NCBI RefSeq assembly: GCF_002914525.1
Contig: NZ_LODW01000042.1
Coordinates: forward strand, 1-64,000
DNA: 64,000 nt
Reading direction: 5' to 3'
Origin: Rhizobium hidalgonense
GTDB lineage: Bacteria; Pseudomonadota; Alphaproteobacteria; Rhizobiales; Rhizobiaceae
In this document: one piece after another, positions 9,570 to 18,399 of the stretch
How the letters are laid out: each line of letters begins with the position of its first letter
Numbering within the stretch: the first letter of the stretch is position 1
Position numbers and translations under genes: made by a program
Notes under the pieces: generated by a model
The model's input: only the letters and a program-made list of their open reading frames with translations
Database searches by the model: none
What the model was told of the DNA's origin: nothing

Positions 9570-9607
9570 GCAGAAAGAATGACGGCGCCGGTCGGGGACC
9601 GGCGCCG
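9570..9607 (-). terminator. glnII terminator
   Basis: An 11-bp perfect stem (9583-9593 with 9597-9607) lies ten bases after the glnII stop and is followed on the minus strand by a T-rich tail (TCATTCTTTC). It has the form of a rho-independent terminator. Confidence 0.75.
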
Positions 9608-9616
9608 CTTGGGAGG

Positions 9617-10657
9617 TTAGGCGGCGGCGGAAGCGGAACCAGCGAGCGGAACTTCCGAGATCGTCTTCAGAACCTGCGAAGCGATCTGGTAGGGGCAGCC
9701 CTGCGAGTTCGGGCGGCGATCTTCCAGATAGCCCTTGTAGTCGTTCTTGACGAAGGAATGCGGGACGCGGATGGAGGCGCCACGGTCGGCAACGCCGTAG
9801 GAGAACTTGTTCCACGGTGCCGTTTCGTGCTTGCCGGTCAGACGCTTGTCGTTGTCAGGACCATAGACGCTGATGTGGTCCATGAGGTTCTTTTCGAACT
9901 GCGCCATCAGCGCTTCGAAATAGGCCTTGCCGCCGACTTCGCGCATGTACTTGGTCGAGAAGTTGCAGTGCATGCCCGAACCGTTCCAGTCGGTGTCGCC
10001 GAGCGGCTTGCAGTGATACTCGATGTCGATGCCGTATTTTTCGGTCAGGCGCTGCAGCAGGTAGCGTGCCATCCAGATCTGGTCGGCGGCCTTCTTGGAG
10101 CCCTTGCCGAAAATCTGGAACTCCCACTGGCCCTTGGCCACTTCGGCGTTGATGCCTTCGTGGTTGATGCCGGCAGCGAGGCAGAGGTCAAGATGCTCTT
10201 CAACGATTTCGCGCGCGACGTCGCCGACATTAGAATAGCCGACGCCGGTGTAGTAAGGGCCCTGCGGAGCGGGGTAGCCCTGCTCGGGGAAGCCGAGCGG
10301 ACGGCCGTTCTGGTAGAAGAAATATTCCTGCTCGAAGCCGAACCAGGCGTCTTCGTCGTCGAGGATGGTGGCGCGGGCATTCGATGCATGCGGCGTGACG
10401 CCATCGGGCATCATGACTTCGCACATGACAAGCGCGCCGTTGGTGCGGGCCGGGTCGGGATAGATGGCGACCGGCTTCAGCACGCAATCGGAGCTGCGGC
10501 CTTCGGCCTGCATGGTCGACGAACCGTCGAAGCCCCAGAGCGGAAGCTGTTCCAGCGTCGGGAATACGTCGAATTCCTTGATCTGCGTCTTGCCACGCAG
10601 GTTCGGTACCGGAGTGTACCCATCGAGCCAAATATACTCGAGCTTATATTTTGTCAT
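9617..10657 (-). CDS. glnII: Glutamine synthetase type II
   Basis: A 346-residue eukaryotic-type glutamine synthetase, the second ammonia-assimilating isoenzyme of rhizobia (glutamate + NH3 + ATP to glutamine). Signature blocks are LWGFDGSSTMQAEGRSSD, FGFEQEYFF, NAEVAKGQWEFQI, GSGMHCNFSTKYMR and RGASIRVP. The length equals known rhizobial GSII and is shorter than type I enzymes (about 470), and there is no adenylylation loop, consistent with GSII not being regulated by GlnE. The ATG at 10657 begins MTKYKLEYIWLDGY. Upstream lie a sigma-54 promoter and NtrC-like sites, and a divergent gstI-like gene whose product in R. leguminosarum blocks glnII translation. Confidence 0.97.
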   Translation of the reverse strand: MTKYKLEYIWLDGYTPVPNLRGKTQIKEFDVFPTLEQLPLWGFDGSSTMQAEGRSSDCVLKPVAIYPDPARTNGALVMCEVMMPDGVTPHASNARATILDDEDAWFGFEQEYFFYQNGRPLGFPEQGYPAPQGPYYTGVGYSNVGDVAREIVEEHLDLCLAAGINHEGINAEVAKGQWEFQIFGKGSKKAADQIWMARYLLQRLTEKYGIDIEYHCKPLGDTDWNGSGMHCNFSTKYMREVGGKAYFEALMAQFEKNLMDHISVYGPDNDKRLTGKHETAPWNKFSYGVADRGASIRVPHSFVKNDYKGYLEDRRPNSQGCPYQIASQVLKTISEVPLAGSASAAA

Positions 10658-10748
10658 CGTGACTCTCTCAATGCGACGAAGGTGAGCAAACCCGGAGACG
10701 AGCTGGGCGCGCAAGCGCATCCGACCGCCAGGGGATGCACCTATTAAA

Positions 10749-10763
10749 GCATGTAGCGTGCCA
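10749..10763 (-). promoter_or_regulatory. Sigma-54 promoter of glnII
   Basis: The minus strand reads TGGCACGCTACATGC, matching the -24 (TGGCACG) and -12 (TTGC) elements with the required N4-N5 spacing; one mismatch occurs in the -12 box. It would place the RNA start near 10737, about 80 bases before the glnII ATG. NtrC- and RpoN-dependent glnII expression is established in rhizobia. Confidence 0.8.
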
Positions 10764-10992
10764 GTTTGGCCTCCAGCCCAAAAAAATCGCAGACCGGGCC
10801 GCCTAGATCCATTTTTTTCTTTTGCCCAAACAGCGTTTTGGGGCGGCTTCAGCCCTTATCGTCCGGAGGTAAGCGGATTTCCGCCGCGGAACCAGATGAA
10901 AAATTCGGCGTTAGCGTGAAATGATGAAGTGTTGAACAAATAGGCGGACGCCCAAGGCGGAGTCAGCATATTGATCAATCATAATATTAATG

Positions 10993-11029
10993 TGCATATA
11001 TATTGTGCAATTTGCATAAACTATGTGCA
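10993..11029. promoter_or_regulatory. Two tandem NtrC-like sites in the glnII/gstI region
   Basis: TGCA-N9-TGCA occurs twice, at 10993-11009 and 11013-11029, with centres 20 bp apart. This matches the geometry of NtrC sites (TGCACC-N5-GGTGCA), and two helical turns is the usual spacing of paired sites. They lie about 230 bp upstream of the glnII promoter, a normal enhancer distance, and about 60-95 bp before gstI, where bound NtrC could repress gstI. The inner bases are AT-rich and do not match the full consensus. Confidence 0.6.
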
Positions 11030-11086
11030 TCATGCTACGGTCGAGTTCTTGAATGTCGATGCGCCGAACTGAATGGAGGCGATCTC

Positions 11087-11275
11087 ATGCCCACCGGTTT
11101 CCATCGTGAATCCGCAACGATCTATCAGTTCCCCGTCAAGCCGACGCGGGCCGCCAATCGGTTCGAACGCGCGCGGCTCATGGAACGCGAGGCCGCTGAG
11201 GTGTGCGATGCGCTCGACAGCTGCTGGTATCATGACGAGGCGGTTCGCGATTCTGATCGGCCGACGAAGTCCTGA
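11087..11275 (+). CDS. gstI: GstI-like inhibitor of glnII translation (DUF2735 type)
   Basis: A 62-residue basic and acidic protein (MPTGFHRESATIYQFPVKPT at the N-terminus) with a strong GGAGG ribosome site eight bases before the ATG. Its size and its position upstream of and divergent from glnII match gstI of R. leguminosarum, a protein of about 63 residues that inhibits translation of glnII mRNA and is itself repressed by NtrC. The sequence also looks like the small DUF2735 family restricted to Rhizobiales. The frame is open upstream to 11003, but that extension has no ribosome site and would start inside the NtrC-like sites. Identification rests on context and size, so it is probable and not certain. 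Confidence 0.75.
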   Translation: MPTGFHRESATIYQFPVKPTRAANRFERARLMEREAAEVCDALDSCWYHDEAVRDSDRPTKS

Positions 11276-11345
11276 TTTTTGCCTTTAACGGGGTCGGAAT
11301 GCCGAGTGGCCGCTCGCGTGGCGTTCGTTCGGGATCTCGCGGGGC

Positions 11346-12266
11346 TCAGCCTCCGTCCAATCCCAGCTTTTCCTTTGCCACCAATGCGCCGTGTTCACTG
11401 ACGACGCGGGCTGCCACGCCTGCGGCGAAGCGGGCGGCTGCGGTTTCATCCGCTGTATCCAGATAGTGTGCGAGGAAGGCGCCGTTGAAACTGTCGCCGG
11501 CGCTGGTGGTATCGACCACTTGCTCGACCTTCTGGGCCGGAACGAAACTCTCCTCGCCGGCGAAATTCAGCCTGACGCCGTCGGCGCCATTCTTGACCAC
11601 GATATGGACAGCGCCCAGCGCGCGATAGCGGTGGACCGTCGCTTCGATGGAATCGTCACCGAAATGGGCGGCTTCGTCATCGAAGCTCGGCATGACGATC
11701 ACTGAGGAGCGGGCGCCCTCGCTGATCGTTGCGTGCATGATGTCATAACTCGACCAGAGGCGGGGACGGATGTTCGGGTCGAACACTACGAGCTTGCCGG
11801 CGGCTTTGGCGCGGCGGATTTCGGCGAGCAGCGTCGTGGCATCCTCCTGCGGCAGAATGGCAAGGGTGATGCCGGAGAAATAGACGACATCAACGCTCTC
11901 CACCGCCTCACGCAGGCCGTCGGGATCGGCGGCGAGGCTGCGGGCGGCCGAATTGTCGCGCCAGTAACTGAAGGAGCGCTCGCCATTCTTCAGATTGATC
12001 ATGTAAAGGCCGGGCGTCTTGCCCTTGATGCGGCGGATGAGGCTGGTGCCGATGCCTGCCTTGTCGATGAAGGCCACCATTTCATCCGACATGGCGTCGT
12101 CGCCGAGCGCTGTGAAATAATCGACCGACCAGTCGGGGCCAAGGCAGGCGCGGGCATACCAGGCGGTGTTGAAAGTATCGCCGGCAAAGCCCTTGCGCAG
12201 CAGGCCGTCACCCGCCTGCGACAGCTCCACCATGCATTCACCGATCGATAGAAACCGTCTGCTCAC
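11346..12266 (-). CDS. kdgK: 2-dehydro-3-deoxygluconokinase (PfkB family)
   Basis: A 306-residue ribokinase-fold sugar kinase. It begins SRRFLSIGECMVELSQAGDG and contains GFAGDTFNTAWYARA, VVFDPNIRPRLW and the catalytic signature DTTSAGDSFNGAFLAHYL (canonical DTxGAGD with Ser for the first Gly; Asp is the base). The SIGECMVEL start and the AGDTFNTAWY block are typical of KDG kinases, which phosphorylate 2-keto-3-deoxygluconate from pectin and uronate breakdown to KDPG for the Entner-Doudoroff aldolase. The GTG start at 12266 follows GGGAGGACAAG. The gene is isolated; no uronate cluster is next to it. Other PfkB sugars cannot be wholly excluded. Confidence 0.82.
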   Translation of the reverse strand: MSRRFLSIGECMVELSQAGDGLLRKGFAGDTFNTAWYARACLGPDWSVDYFTALGDDAMSDEMVAFIDKAGIGTSLIRRIKGKTPGLYMINLKNGERSFSYWRDNSAARSLAADPDGLREAVESVDVVYFSGITLAILPQEDATTLLAEIRRAKAAGKLVVFDPNIRPRLWSSYDIMHATISEGARSSVIVMPSFDDEAAHFGDDSIEATVHRYRALGAVHIVVKNGADGVRLNFAGEESFVPAQKVEQVVDTTSAGDSFNGAFLAHYLDTADETAAARFAAGVAARVVSEHGALVAKEKLGLDGG

Positions 12267-12361
12267 CTTGTCCTCCCGGCATTGCTCTTCATCGCTGATA
12301 CGCGGAGCCGGGCGGAGTGACAAGCGTTGATCTCGCGGCACACGAAAAGCCCGCCTTTGCG

Positions 12362-12470
12362 AACTAAAGCGCCCCGCATCGAAATTGATTCATGCCACGC
12401 GCTTTAGCTCTTTGCTTCTATGCATGTCGTTATCCCGGAACCGCTGTACACTTCCGGGCGACATGCATTA
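12362..12470. repeat. RIME-type intergenic repeat
   Basis: About 109 bp with two nested inverted repeats: CTAAAGC (12363-12369) with GCTTTAG (12401-12407), and a larger palindrome from 12420 to 12468 in which ATGCATGTCG pairs with CGACATGCAT and TCCCGGAA with TTCCGGG. Size and two-palindrome form fit the Rhizobium-specific intergenic mosaic element (RIME1, about 108 bp). It fills the gap between the KDG kinase promoter region and the small periplasmic gene. Confidence 0.75.
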
Positions 12471-12498
12471 GGCGAAGGCGGGCGCAGGAGAGGGATGC

Positions 12499-12840
12499 TC
12501 ATTCGTGGATGGTATAGCTGCCCATCTGGCAAAGATCCTGCGTATCTTCGGTGGTGGCGAGGTTTGAGCCTTCCTCGAACTCGAAGCGCATATCGTATTT
12601 GCAGACGGTGCGGCCATCGGCAATGGTGATGTCGATGCTTTCGCCCGGATTGAGAACGTCGTCGCCGAAGACGTCTTCTTCCCAGTTGTCGACGCCGGTC
12701 GGCGCGCTGTAGAAGCGTTCCAGCACCGAATTCGTGCCGTTGGTGAGCTTGAATTTCAGATCTTCGGCATGCGCCGAAACGGCGGAGGCAGCGATGATCG
12801 CAGTCGCAACTGCGATCAATCCGGATAATTTCGATTTCAT
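12499..12840 (-). CDS. Small periplasmic protein of unknown function
   Basis: A 113-residue protein with a signal peptide (MKSKLSGLIAVATAIIAASA, cleaved near AHA-ED) and an acidic mature domain of about 90 residues. Two Cys (TVCKYD and DLCQMG) could form a disulfide. Blocks such as FKLTNGTNSVLERFY and LNPGESIDITIADG suggest a beta-sandwich fold like other small secreted proteins of Rhizobiales, but I do not recognise a named family. The ATG at 12840 is preceded by GGGGAA. It is monocistronic, between a RIME element and the opp cluster. Confidence 0.6.
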   Translation of the reverse strand: MKSKLSGLIAVATAIIAASAVSAHAEDLKFKLTNGTNSVLERFYSAPTGVDNWEEDVFGDDVLNPGESIDITIADGRTVCKYDMRFEFEEGSNLATTEDTQDLCQMGSYTIHE

Positions 12841-12950
12841 ATATGCGTTCCCCAAGCCCATGATCGGGCGGGAACGAGATAACACGCGCCCCTATAAATC
12901 TTCCTTATCAGGGGATTTTAATCCCAAAATAAGTCCGCTTTTGCAGCGTT

Positions 12951-13937
12951 TCACGGCCTGTCCATATGATAGCAGGCGGCCTTCTGCCCGAGGCGGACTT
13001 CCTCGGTCGGCGGCATTTCGGTGCGACAGATATCGGTCGCCTTCCAGCAGCGGGGAGAGAAGACGCAGCCTTTCGGCGGGTTGAGCGGCGAGGGCGGATC
13101 GCCCTGCAGGCGGATGCGGGTGCGCAGGCGCGCCAGCTTCGGATCCGGGATCGGGGCGGCGGAAAACAGCGCCTGTGTATAGGGGTGTGCCGGATGATCG
13201 AAGACGGTGGCGCAGTCGCCTGCTTCCACCACGCGGCCGAGATAGAGCACCAGCACATCGTCCGAGATCAGCCGCACGACCGAAAGGTCGTGGCTGATGA
13301 AGATCAGCGTCAGGCCGAATTCCTTGCGCAGCTTGCGCAGAAGTGTGATCACCTGGCCCTGGATCGAAACGTCGAGAGCCGAAACCGGCTCGTCGCAGAT
13401 GATGAGCTTCGGTTTGGTGACGACGGCGCGGGCGATGCCGATGCGTTGCGCCTGGCCGCCGGAGAATTCGTGCGGATAGCGGTTGATCATCTCCGGTACC
13501 AGGCCGACGGCGGTCATGATCTCGCGGACACGTTCGGTGCGCCCGGCCTTCGAAAGCTTCGGCTCGAAAACGGTGAGCGGTTCGGCGATGATGTCGCCGA
13601 CTGTCATGCGCGGGTCGAGCGAGGCGATCGGATCCTGGAAGATGATCTGCATGTCGCGGCGGGCGGCGCGCATTTCCTCCTCCGAGAGGTCGAGAAGATT
13701 GCGGCCCTGCCAGAGGATCCGGCCCTTCTGCGATTTCAGCAGCCGCAGGATGGAGCGGCCGAGCGTCGATTTGCCACAGCCGGATTCGCCGACGACGCCG
13801 AGCGTGCGGCCTTCGGCGAGGTCGAAGCTGACATTGTTGACGGCGGTGAGGAAGACTGGCGGCTTGAACAAGCCCTTCGCCGGCAATTCGAACTGGGTCG
13901 TCAGGTTCTCGACCCTCAGAAGCGATCGGTCAGCCAT
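12951..13937 (-). CDS. oppF: Oligopeptide ABC transporter ATPase, OppF type
   Basis: A 328-residue nucleotide-binding subunit, last gene of an oppABCDF operon. Walker A is GESGCGKST, the signature is HEFSGGQAQR (Phe in place of Leu), Walker B is LIICDEPVSALD, and the switch His lies in FISHDLSVV. The C-terminal extension with CVFSPRC and ACYHMDRP is the oligopeptide-transporter C-terminal domain (oligo_HPY) with its cysteine cluster. Together with OppD it forms the ATPase pair driving peptide import through OppB and OppC. It overlaps oppD by eight bases, so translation is probably coupled. Confidence 0.9.
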   Translation of the reverse strand: MADRSLLRVENLTTQFELPAKGLFKPPVFLTAVNNVSFDLAEGRTLGVVGESGCGKSTLGRSILRLLKSQKGRILWQGRNLLDLSEEEMRAARRDMQIIFQDPIASLDPRMTVGDIIAEPLTVFEPKLSKAGRTERVREIMTAVGLVPEMINRYPHEFSGGQAQRIGIARAVVTKPKLIICDEPVSALDVSIQGQVITLLRKLRKEFGLTLIFISHDLSVVRLISDDVLVLYLGRVVEAGDCATVFDHPAHPYTQALFSAAPIPDPKLARLRTRIRLQGDPPSPLNPPKGCVFSPRCWKATDICRTEMPPTEEVRLGQKAACYHMDRP

Positions 13938-14931
13938 GGTTCAGCAACTCCTCACGGCGCGGGAAGGGGTGATAACAGGCGGCGCAGTGGCGCGGGGCCA
14001 GGATTTCCAGCGGTGGCGGACGGTCGATGCAATCATCCTGGACCTGCGAACAGCGCGGCGAAAAATTGCAACCCTTCGGCAGATGCTGCAGGTTCGGCGG
14101 GCGCCCGGGGATGACGACGAGGTCGTCGACGTCCTGGTCCGGCCGCGGGATCGAGGCGTGCAGCGCCGCCGTATAAGGGTGGGCCGGATTGTCGAAGAGT
14201 TCGTCGACCGGCGCTTCCTCGACGATGCGCCCGGCATACATAACGGCGACGCGGTCGGCGAGGCCGGCGACGACACCGAGATCGTGAGTGATCATGATCA
14301 GCGCCGTGTTCATCTCCGCCGTCAGGTCGTTGAAGAGATCGAGGATCTGCGCCTGGATGGTAACGTCGAGGGCGGTCGTCGGCTCGTCGGCAATCAGCAG
14401 CTTCGGCTTGGTCAGCAGCGCCATGGCGATAACGATGCGCTGGCGCATGCCGCCGGAGAGTTCATGCGGATAGAGGTGGAAGCGCCGCGCCGGGTCGGGG
14501 ATGCCGACGCGTTTCAGCATGTCGAGGGCAGCGTCGGAGGCGGCGCGCGCCGTCAGGCCGCGGTGAACCTCAAGCTGTTCCGTCAGTTGCCGGGAAATCT
14601 TCAGAGACGGATTCAAGGCGGTCATCGGATCCTGGAAGACCATGGCCATGTCCTTGCCGCGGATCTGGTCGAGCTCGCGCGGTTTCAATGCCAGCACGTC
14701 CTTGCCTTCGAGCAGCGCCTGTCCCGTCGTCCTGCCGTTCTTGGCGAGCAGGCCCATGATGCCGAGAAAGGTCTGGCTCTTGCCGGAGCCGGACTCGCCG
14801 ACGATGGCGATGCGCTCGCCGCGCCGTACGGTGAGGTTCATGTTCGAGACCGCCTTCACCTCTCCGTCAGGCGTCTTGAAGGTGATCGAATAGTCCTTGA
14901 GTTCGAGAAGGATGTCTTTTTCTTGGGGCAT
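13930..14931 (-). CDS. oppD: Oligopeptide ABC transporter ATPase, OppD type
   Basis: A 333-residue ATPase subunit. Walker A is GESGSGKSQ, with Gln after the Ser where Thr is common and Gln is also frequent in OppD; the signature is [10 protein letters not shown], Walker [13 protein letters not shown], and the switch His is in MITHDLGVV. The C-terminal domain has GCNFSPRC and HCAACYHPF cysteines as in other dipeptide/oligopeptide ATPases. The start lies one base after the oppC stop and the end overlaps oppF, so the genes form one transcript. Confidence 0.9.
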   Translation of the reverse strand: MPQEKDILLELKDYSITFKTPDGEVKAVSNMNLTVRRGERIAIVGESGSGKSQTFLGIMGLLAKNGRTTGQALLEGKDVLALKPRELDQIRGKDMAMVFQDPMTALNPSLKISRQLTEQLEVHRGLTARAASDAALDMLKRVGIPDPARRFHLYPHELSGGMRQRIVIAMALLTKPKLLIADEPTTALDVTIQAQILDLFNDLTAEMNTALIMITHDLGVVAGLADRVAVMYAGRIVEEAPVDELFDNPAHPYTAALHASIPRPDQDVDDLVVIPGRPPNLQHLPKGCNFSPRCSQVQDDCIDRPPPLEILAPRHCAACYHPFPRREELLNHG

Positions 14932-14932
14932 T

Positions 14933-15850
14933 CTATCGATCCTTCGGGTCGAACGCGTCGCGCAGGCCGTCGCCGATGAAGAGCAGGCTGAGCAGCAGCG
15001 CCACGAGGAAGCTTGCCGGGAAGATCAAAAGCCACGGCATGCTTTCCATGGCATCGGTTCCTTCGGCGATCAGCGTGCCGAGCGAGGTCAGCGGTTCCTG
15101 CACGCCAAAGCCGAGATAGGAGAGGAAGCTTTCCGTGGCGATGATTTCGGGCACCGTCAGCGCCGCGAAAATGACCACCGGTCCGACGAGGTTCGGAATG
15201 ATGTGCTTGACGATGATCTTGAACGGCCGTTGCCCGGAGGCGCGGGCCGCCTCGATGAATTCGCGATGTTTGATCGATAGCGTCTGACCGCGCACGATGC
15301 GGGCCATGGTCAGCCACTCCAGCGCGCCGATCGCGGCAAAGAGCAGGTAGACGTTGCGGCCGAAGATCACCATCAGCAGGATGACGAAGAGGATGTAGGG
15401 CAGCGCGTACATGATATCGACGAAGCGCATCATGATCGCATCCAGCCTGCCGCCGATATAGCCCGACACCGCGCCGTAAAGTACGCCGATGACGACGGAG
15501 ACGACGGTGGCCGTCAGGGCCACGGCGAGCGAGACGCGGGTGCCGTAGAGCACGCGGGCGAGAAGATCGCGGCCGTTGGGGTCGGTGCCGAAATAGTGGC
15601 CGGTCTCGATCGAGGGCGGGATGCGGAAGGCCGCCCAATCCGGGTCCTCATAATTGAAGGGAATGAACCAGGGGCCGAGGAAGGCGGCGAGGATCAAGAG
15701 CGTCAGGACGGCAATCGACAGGACGGCCGCCTTGTTGCGACCGAGACGGCGCAGCGCATCCTTGGTCAGAGAGCGGCCTTCAGGTGCCAAGCCCTCCGCC
15801 TCCAGCAGCTCCTGGGCCAGCAACTCGCGTTTTGCGGGATTGAGGATCAT
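14933..15850 (-). CDS. oppC: Oligopeptide ABC transporter permease, OppC type
   Basis: A 305-residue inner-membrane permease. It has the N-terminal OppC extension (RSLTKDALRRLGRNKAAVLS), a first membrane segment, the periplasmic loop with HYFGTDPNGRDLLARVLYGTRVSL typical of OppC/DppC, and five further segments. The EAA loop that contacts the ATPases is EAARASGQRPFKIIVKHIIP. Its start overlaps the oppB stop by four bases (ATGA). Confidence 0.9.
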   Translation of the reverse strand: MILNPAKRELLAQELLEAEGLAPEGRSLTKDALRRLGRNKAAVLSIAVLTLLILAAFLGPWFIPFNYEDPDWAAFRIPPSIETGHYFGTDPNGRDLLARVLYGTRVSLAVALTATVVSVVIGVLYGAVSGYIGGRLDAIMMRFVDIMYALPYILFVILLMVIFGRNVYLLFAAIGALEWLTMARIVRGQTLSIKHREFIEAARASGQRPFKIIVKHIIPNLVGPVVIFAALTVPEIIATESFLSYLGFGVQEPLTSLGTLIAEGTDAMESMPWLLIFPASFLVALLLSLLFIGDGLRDAFDPKDR

Positions 15851-16770
15851 CGGTTTCTCACTTTCGGGTCCAGCCAGGCATAGGCGATGTCGACCAGAAG
15901 GTTCAGGAACACGATCAGCACCATGTAGAAGATGACTGTGCCCAGAACCATGCCGTAATCGCGGTTCAGCGCTGCGTTGACGAAATAGCGACCGATGCCG
16001 GGCAATCCGAAGATGCTTTCGACAACAAGCGAGCCGGTGAGAAGGTAACTTGCCGCCGGTCCGAGATAGGAGACGACAGGCATCAGGGCGGGCTTCAGCG
16101 CATGGCGCATCACCGTCAGGCGCGGGCCGATGCCCTTGGCCTTGGCGGTGCGGATGAAGTTCTGGTTCATCACCTCGATCATCGAGCCGCGGGTGATGCG
16201 CGAGATGCGACCGGCATGCGGCAGGGCCAGAACGACGATCGGCAGGATCAGGTATTTGATCGAACCGTCACCCCAGCCGCCGACCGGAAACCAGGCGAGG
16301 TGGATGCCGAAGATAAGCTGCAGAATCGGCGCGATCAGAAAGTTCGGTAACACGACGCCGACCAGGATAAGGGCGCCCAGAATGTAATCCGGGGCCTTGT
16401 TCTGGTAGAGCGCCCCAAGACATCCGACGGCGACGCCGACGATGATGGCAATGAGGAAGGCAGCGGTGCCGATGGTGAAAGTGTAAGGCAGACCGATCAT
16501 AATCTGCTGGGCGACGGTAAAGTCCTCACTGGCGAAGGAGGGGCCGAGATCGCCTCGCAGCAGGTCGCCGACATAGATCAGGTACTGCTGGATCAGCGGC
16601 TTATCGAGGTTGTAGTGGACGGCAAGGTTTTTCAGGATCACCGGCGGCAATGGCCTTTCGCCATCGAACGGGCCGCCGGGGGCAAGGCGCAAAACAAAAA
16701 AGCAGGCTGTGACGGCGATCCACAGAACGGGGATCGTCGATAGCAGGCGACGGAGAGCGTATTTGATCAT
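15847..16770 (-). CDS. oppB: Oligopeptide ABC transporter permease, OppB type
   Basis: A 307-residue permease with six membrane segments. It begins MIKYALRRLLSTIPVLWIAV and has the EAA-like loop RTAKAKGIGPRLTVMRHALK and the C-terminal FVNAALNRDYGMVLGTVIFY block of OppB proteins. It pairs with OppC to form the channel. A perfect stem-loop separates it from the upstream oppA, and it overlaps oppC. Confidence 0.9.
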   Translation of the reverse strand: MIKYALRRLLSTIPVLWIAVTACFFVLRLAPGGPFDGERPLPPVILKNLAVHYNLDKPLIQQYLIYVGDLLRGDLGPSFASEDFTVAQQIMIGLPYTFTIGTAAFLIAIIVGVAVGCLGALYQNKAPDYILGALILVGVVLPNFLIAPILQLIFGIHLAWFPVGGWGDGSIKYLILPIVVLALPHAGRISRITRGSMIEVMNQNFIRTAKAKGIGPRLTVMRHALKPALMPVVSYLGPAASYLLTGSLVVESIFGLPGIGRYFVNAALNRDYGMVLGTVIFYMVLIVFLNLLVDIAYAWLDPKVRNR

Positions 16771-16780
16771 GATCGTGGGC

Positions 16781-16811
16781 CGGTCCTTCCCGTAATGTGC
16801 GGGAAGGACCG
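16781..16811 (-). promoter_or_regulatory. Intercistronic stem-loop between oppA and oppB
   Basis: A perfect 12-bp stem (16781-16792 with 16800-16811) and a seven-base loop lie directly after oppA. On the transcribed minus strand no T tract follows, so it looks like an RNA 3'-end stabiliser or processing element and not a full terminator. Such structures usually keep binding-protein mRNA in excess over permease mRNA. Confidence 0.65.
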
Positions 16812-16818
16812 TTTTCCC

Positions 16819-18399
16819 TTACTCTTTCATCGACAGCCAGCGGGTGCGGTGGATGTCCTGAATATTATCGACGAAGCCTTCGATCTTCGGTGAAACGACA
16901 TTCTTCGAGACGTAGTAGTAGAGCGGAATGGCAGCACTATCGTCGAGAGCCAATTGTTCGGCCTTTTTGAAGATTTCAGCGCGCTTGCCGATGTCCGTTT
17001 CGGCATTTCCTTCTTTGATCAGCTTGTCGTAGTCCGGATTGCTCCAACGGCCGTAATTCATCGCGACACCTGTTGTAAGCAAGTTTAGAAAGTTATCCGG
17101 ATCGTTGTAGTCGGCAATCCAGCCGGCTCGACCGATTTCCACCTGACCGCGCTGCATTTCGTCGTAATGCACTTTGGTTTCGGCATTATAGAGTTCAACT
17201 TGGACGCCGAGTGGCTTCCACATAGAGGCGATCGCGACGGCAACGCGTTTGTGGTTGTCATTGGTGTTATAACGGAGTTGCGCCTTTAGCGGATGGTCGG
17301 GGCCGAAGCCGGCTTCGGCGAGCAGCTTCTTGGCTTCTTCGACCTTGTCCTTATAGGGAAGATCTTTCCAGGAGACATAGGCCGGTTCGCCATAATTGGC
17401 GGTGCCCGGTGGAACCCAGGAATAGGCAGGCGGTTCCTGGGTGCCGAGAATTTGCGGACCGATAACTTCACGGTTGACCGCCATAGAAAGAGCCTGGCGC
17501 ACGCGCTTGTCGTTGAAGGGCGGCTTCTGGGCGTTTAGGACATAGTAATAGGTGGCAAGAAACGGCGCGACATGCGCCTGGCCCGGCAGGTTTTTCTTCA
17601 TCCACTCGTACTGGTCGGTCGGGAAGTCGGTCATAATGTCGAATTCGCCGGCGCGGTAACGTTTTAGCGCCGCTTCCTGATCCTCGAGCACGAAGAACTT
17701 AGCGCCGTCGATCTTCAGGTCCTTGGTGTCGTACCACTGGTCGTTCTTAACAGTCGTGACATGCGAGCCCGGCACCCATTCGACCGGCTTATAGGGGCCG
17801 TTGGTGACGATATTGCCGATCTTGACCCAATCCTGTCCCTTCGCCTCGACGACATGTTTGGGCAGCGGATAGGCGGTGTAATGCATCAGTGCATTGAGGA
17901 AATAGGGGGTCGGATTTTCGAGGGTGATCTCCAGCGTCTTGTCGTCGATCGCCTTGACGCCGAGCTGGTTGAGATCGGTGATCTCACCCTTGTTGATCTT
18001 TTCGGCATTCTTGATGGTGAACTGCAGATAGGCATAGTCGGCGGCGTTCTTCGGGTCGACGAGGCGCTGGAAGGCGAAGACGAAGTCTCCTGCCGTTACC
18101 GGCTGGCCATCGGACCACTTGATGCCGTCGCGAAGCTTGAAGGTGTAGACCTTGCCATCCGGCGAAATCGTCCAGCTTTCGGCCTGGCCGGGGACCGGAT
18201 TGTCCTTGGCGTCCTCGGTGACGAGGCCTTCGAAGATATCGCCGGCGATGCGGTTTTCCCAGTCGCCCGACAGCTTCTGGGGATCGAGCGACTGCGGGTC
18301 GCCACCATTGTGAATATTGAGTGTGGCCGCATGCGCTGAAAACGCCAGCAATGTGCCAAACATTGCGGAGGCGAGAAATTTTTTCGTGAACTGGTTCAT
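16819..18399 (-). CDS. oppA: Oligopeptide-binding periplasmic protein, OppA type
   Basis: A 526-residue class C solute-binding protein with a signal peptide (MNQFTKKFLASAMFGTLLAF, cleavage near AHA-AT). Blocks typical of SBP family 5 are GGDPQSLDPQKLSGDWENRI, YTFKLRDGIKWSDGQPVTAGD and RQALSMAVNREVI. The DPQ start and the residues PYSW..GTANY resemble OppA more than DppA. It captures peptides in the periplasm and delivers them to OppBC. It is first in the operon, and the 284-base gap to the divergent alpha-glucosidase should contain its promoter. Confidence 0.9.
   Translation of the reverse strand: MNQFTKKFLASAMFGTLLAFSAHAATLNIHNGGDPQSLDPQKLSGDWENRIAGDIFEGLVTEDAKDNPVPGQAESWTISPDGKVYTFKLRDGIKWSDGQPVTAGDFVFAFQRLVDPKNAADYAYLQFTIKNAEKINKGEITDLNQLGVKAIDDKTLEITLENPTPYFLNALMHYTAYPLPKHVVEAKGQDWVKIGNIVTNGPYKPVEWVPGSHVTTVKNDQWYDTKDLKIDGAKFFVLEDQEAALKRYRAGEFDIMTDFPTDQYEWMKKNLPGQAHVAPFLATYYYVLNAQKPPFNDKRVRQALSMAVNREVIGPQILGTQEPPAYSWVPPGTANYGEPAYVSWKDLPYKDKVEEAKKLLAEAGFGPDHPLKAQLRYNTNDNHKRVAVAIASMWKPLGVQVELYNAETKVHYDEMQRGQVEIGRAGWIADYNDPDNFLNLLTTGVAMNYGRWSNPDYDKLIKEGNAETDIGKRAEIFKKAEQLALDDSAAIPLYYYVSKNVVSPKIEGFVDNIQDIHRTRWLSMKE

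Noticed and set aside
11003..11086. Longer version of the gstI-like gene starting at 11003
   Set aside because: The extension has no ribosome site and overlaps the NtrC-like sites; the ATG at 11087 has a strong GGAGG.
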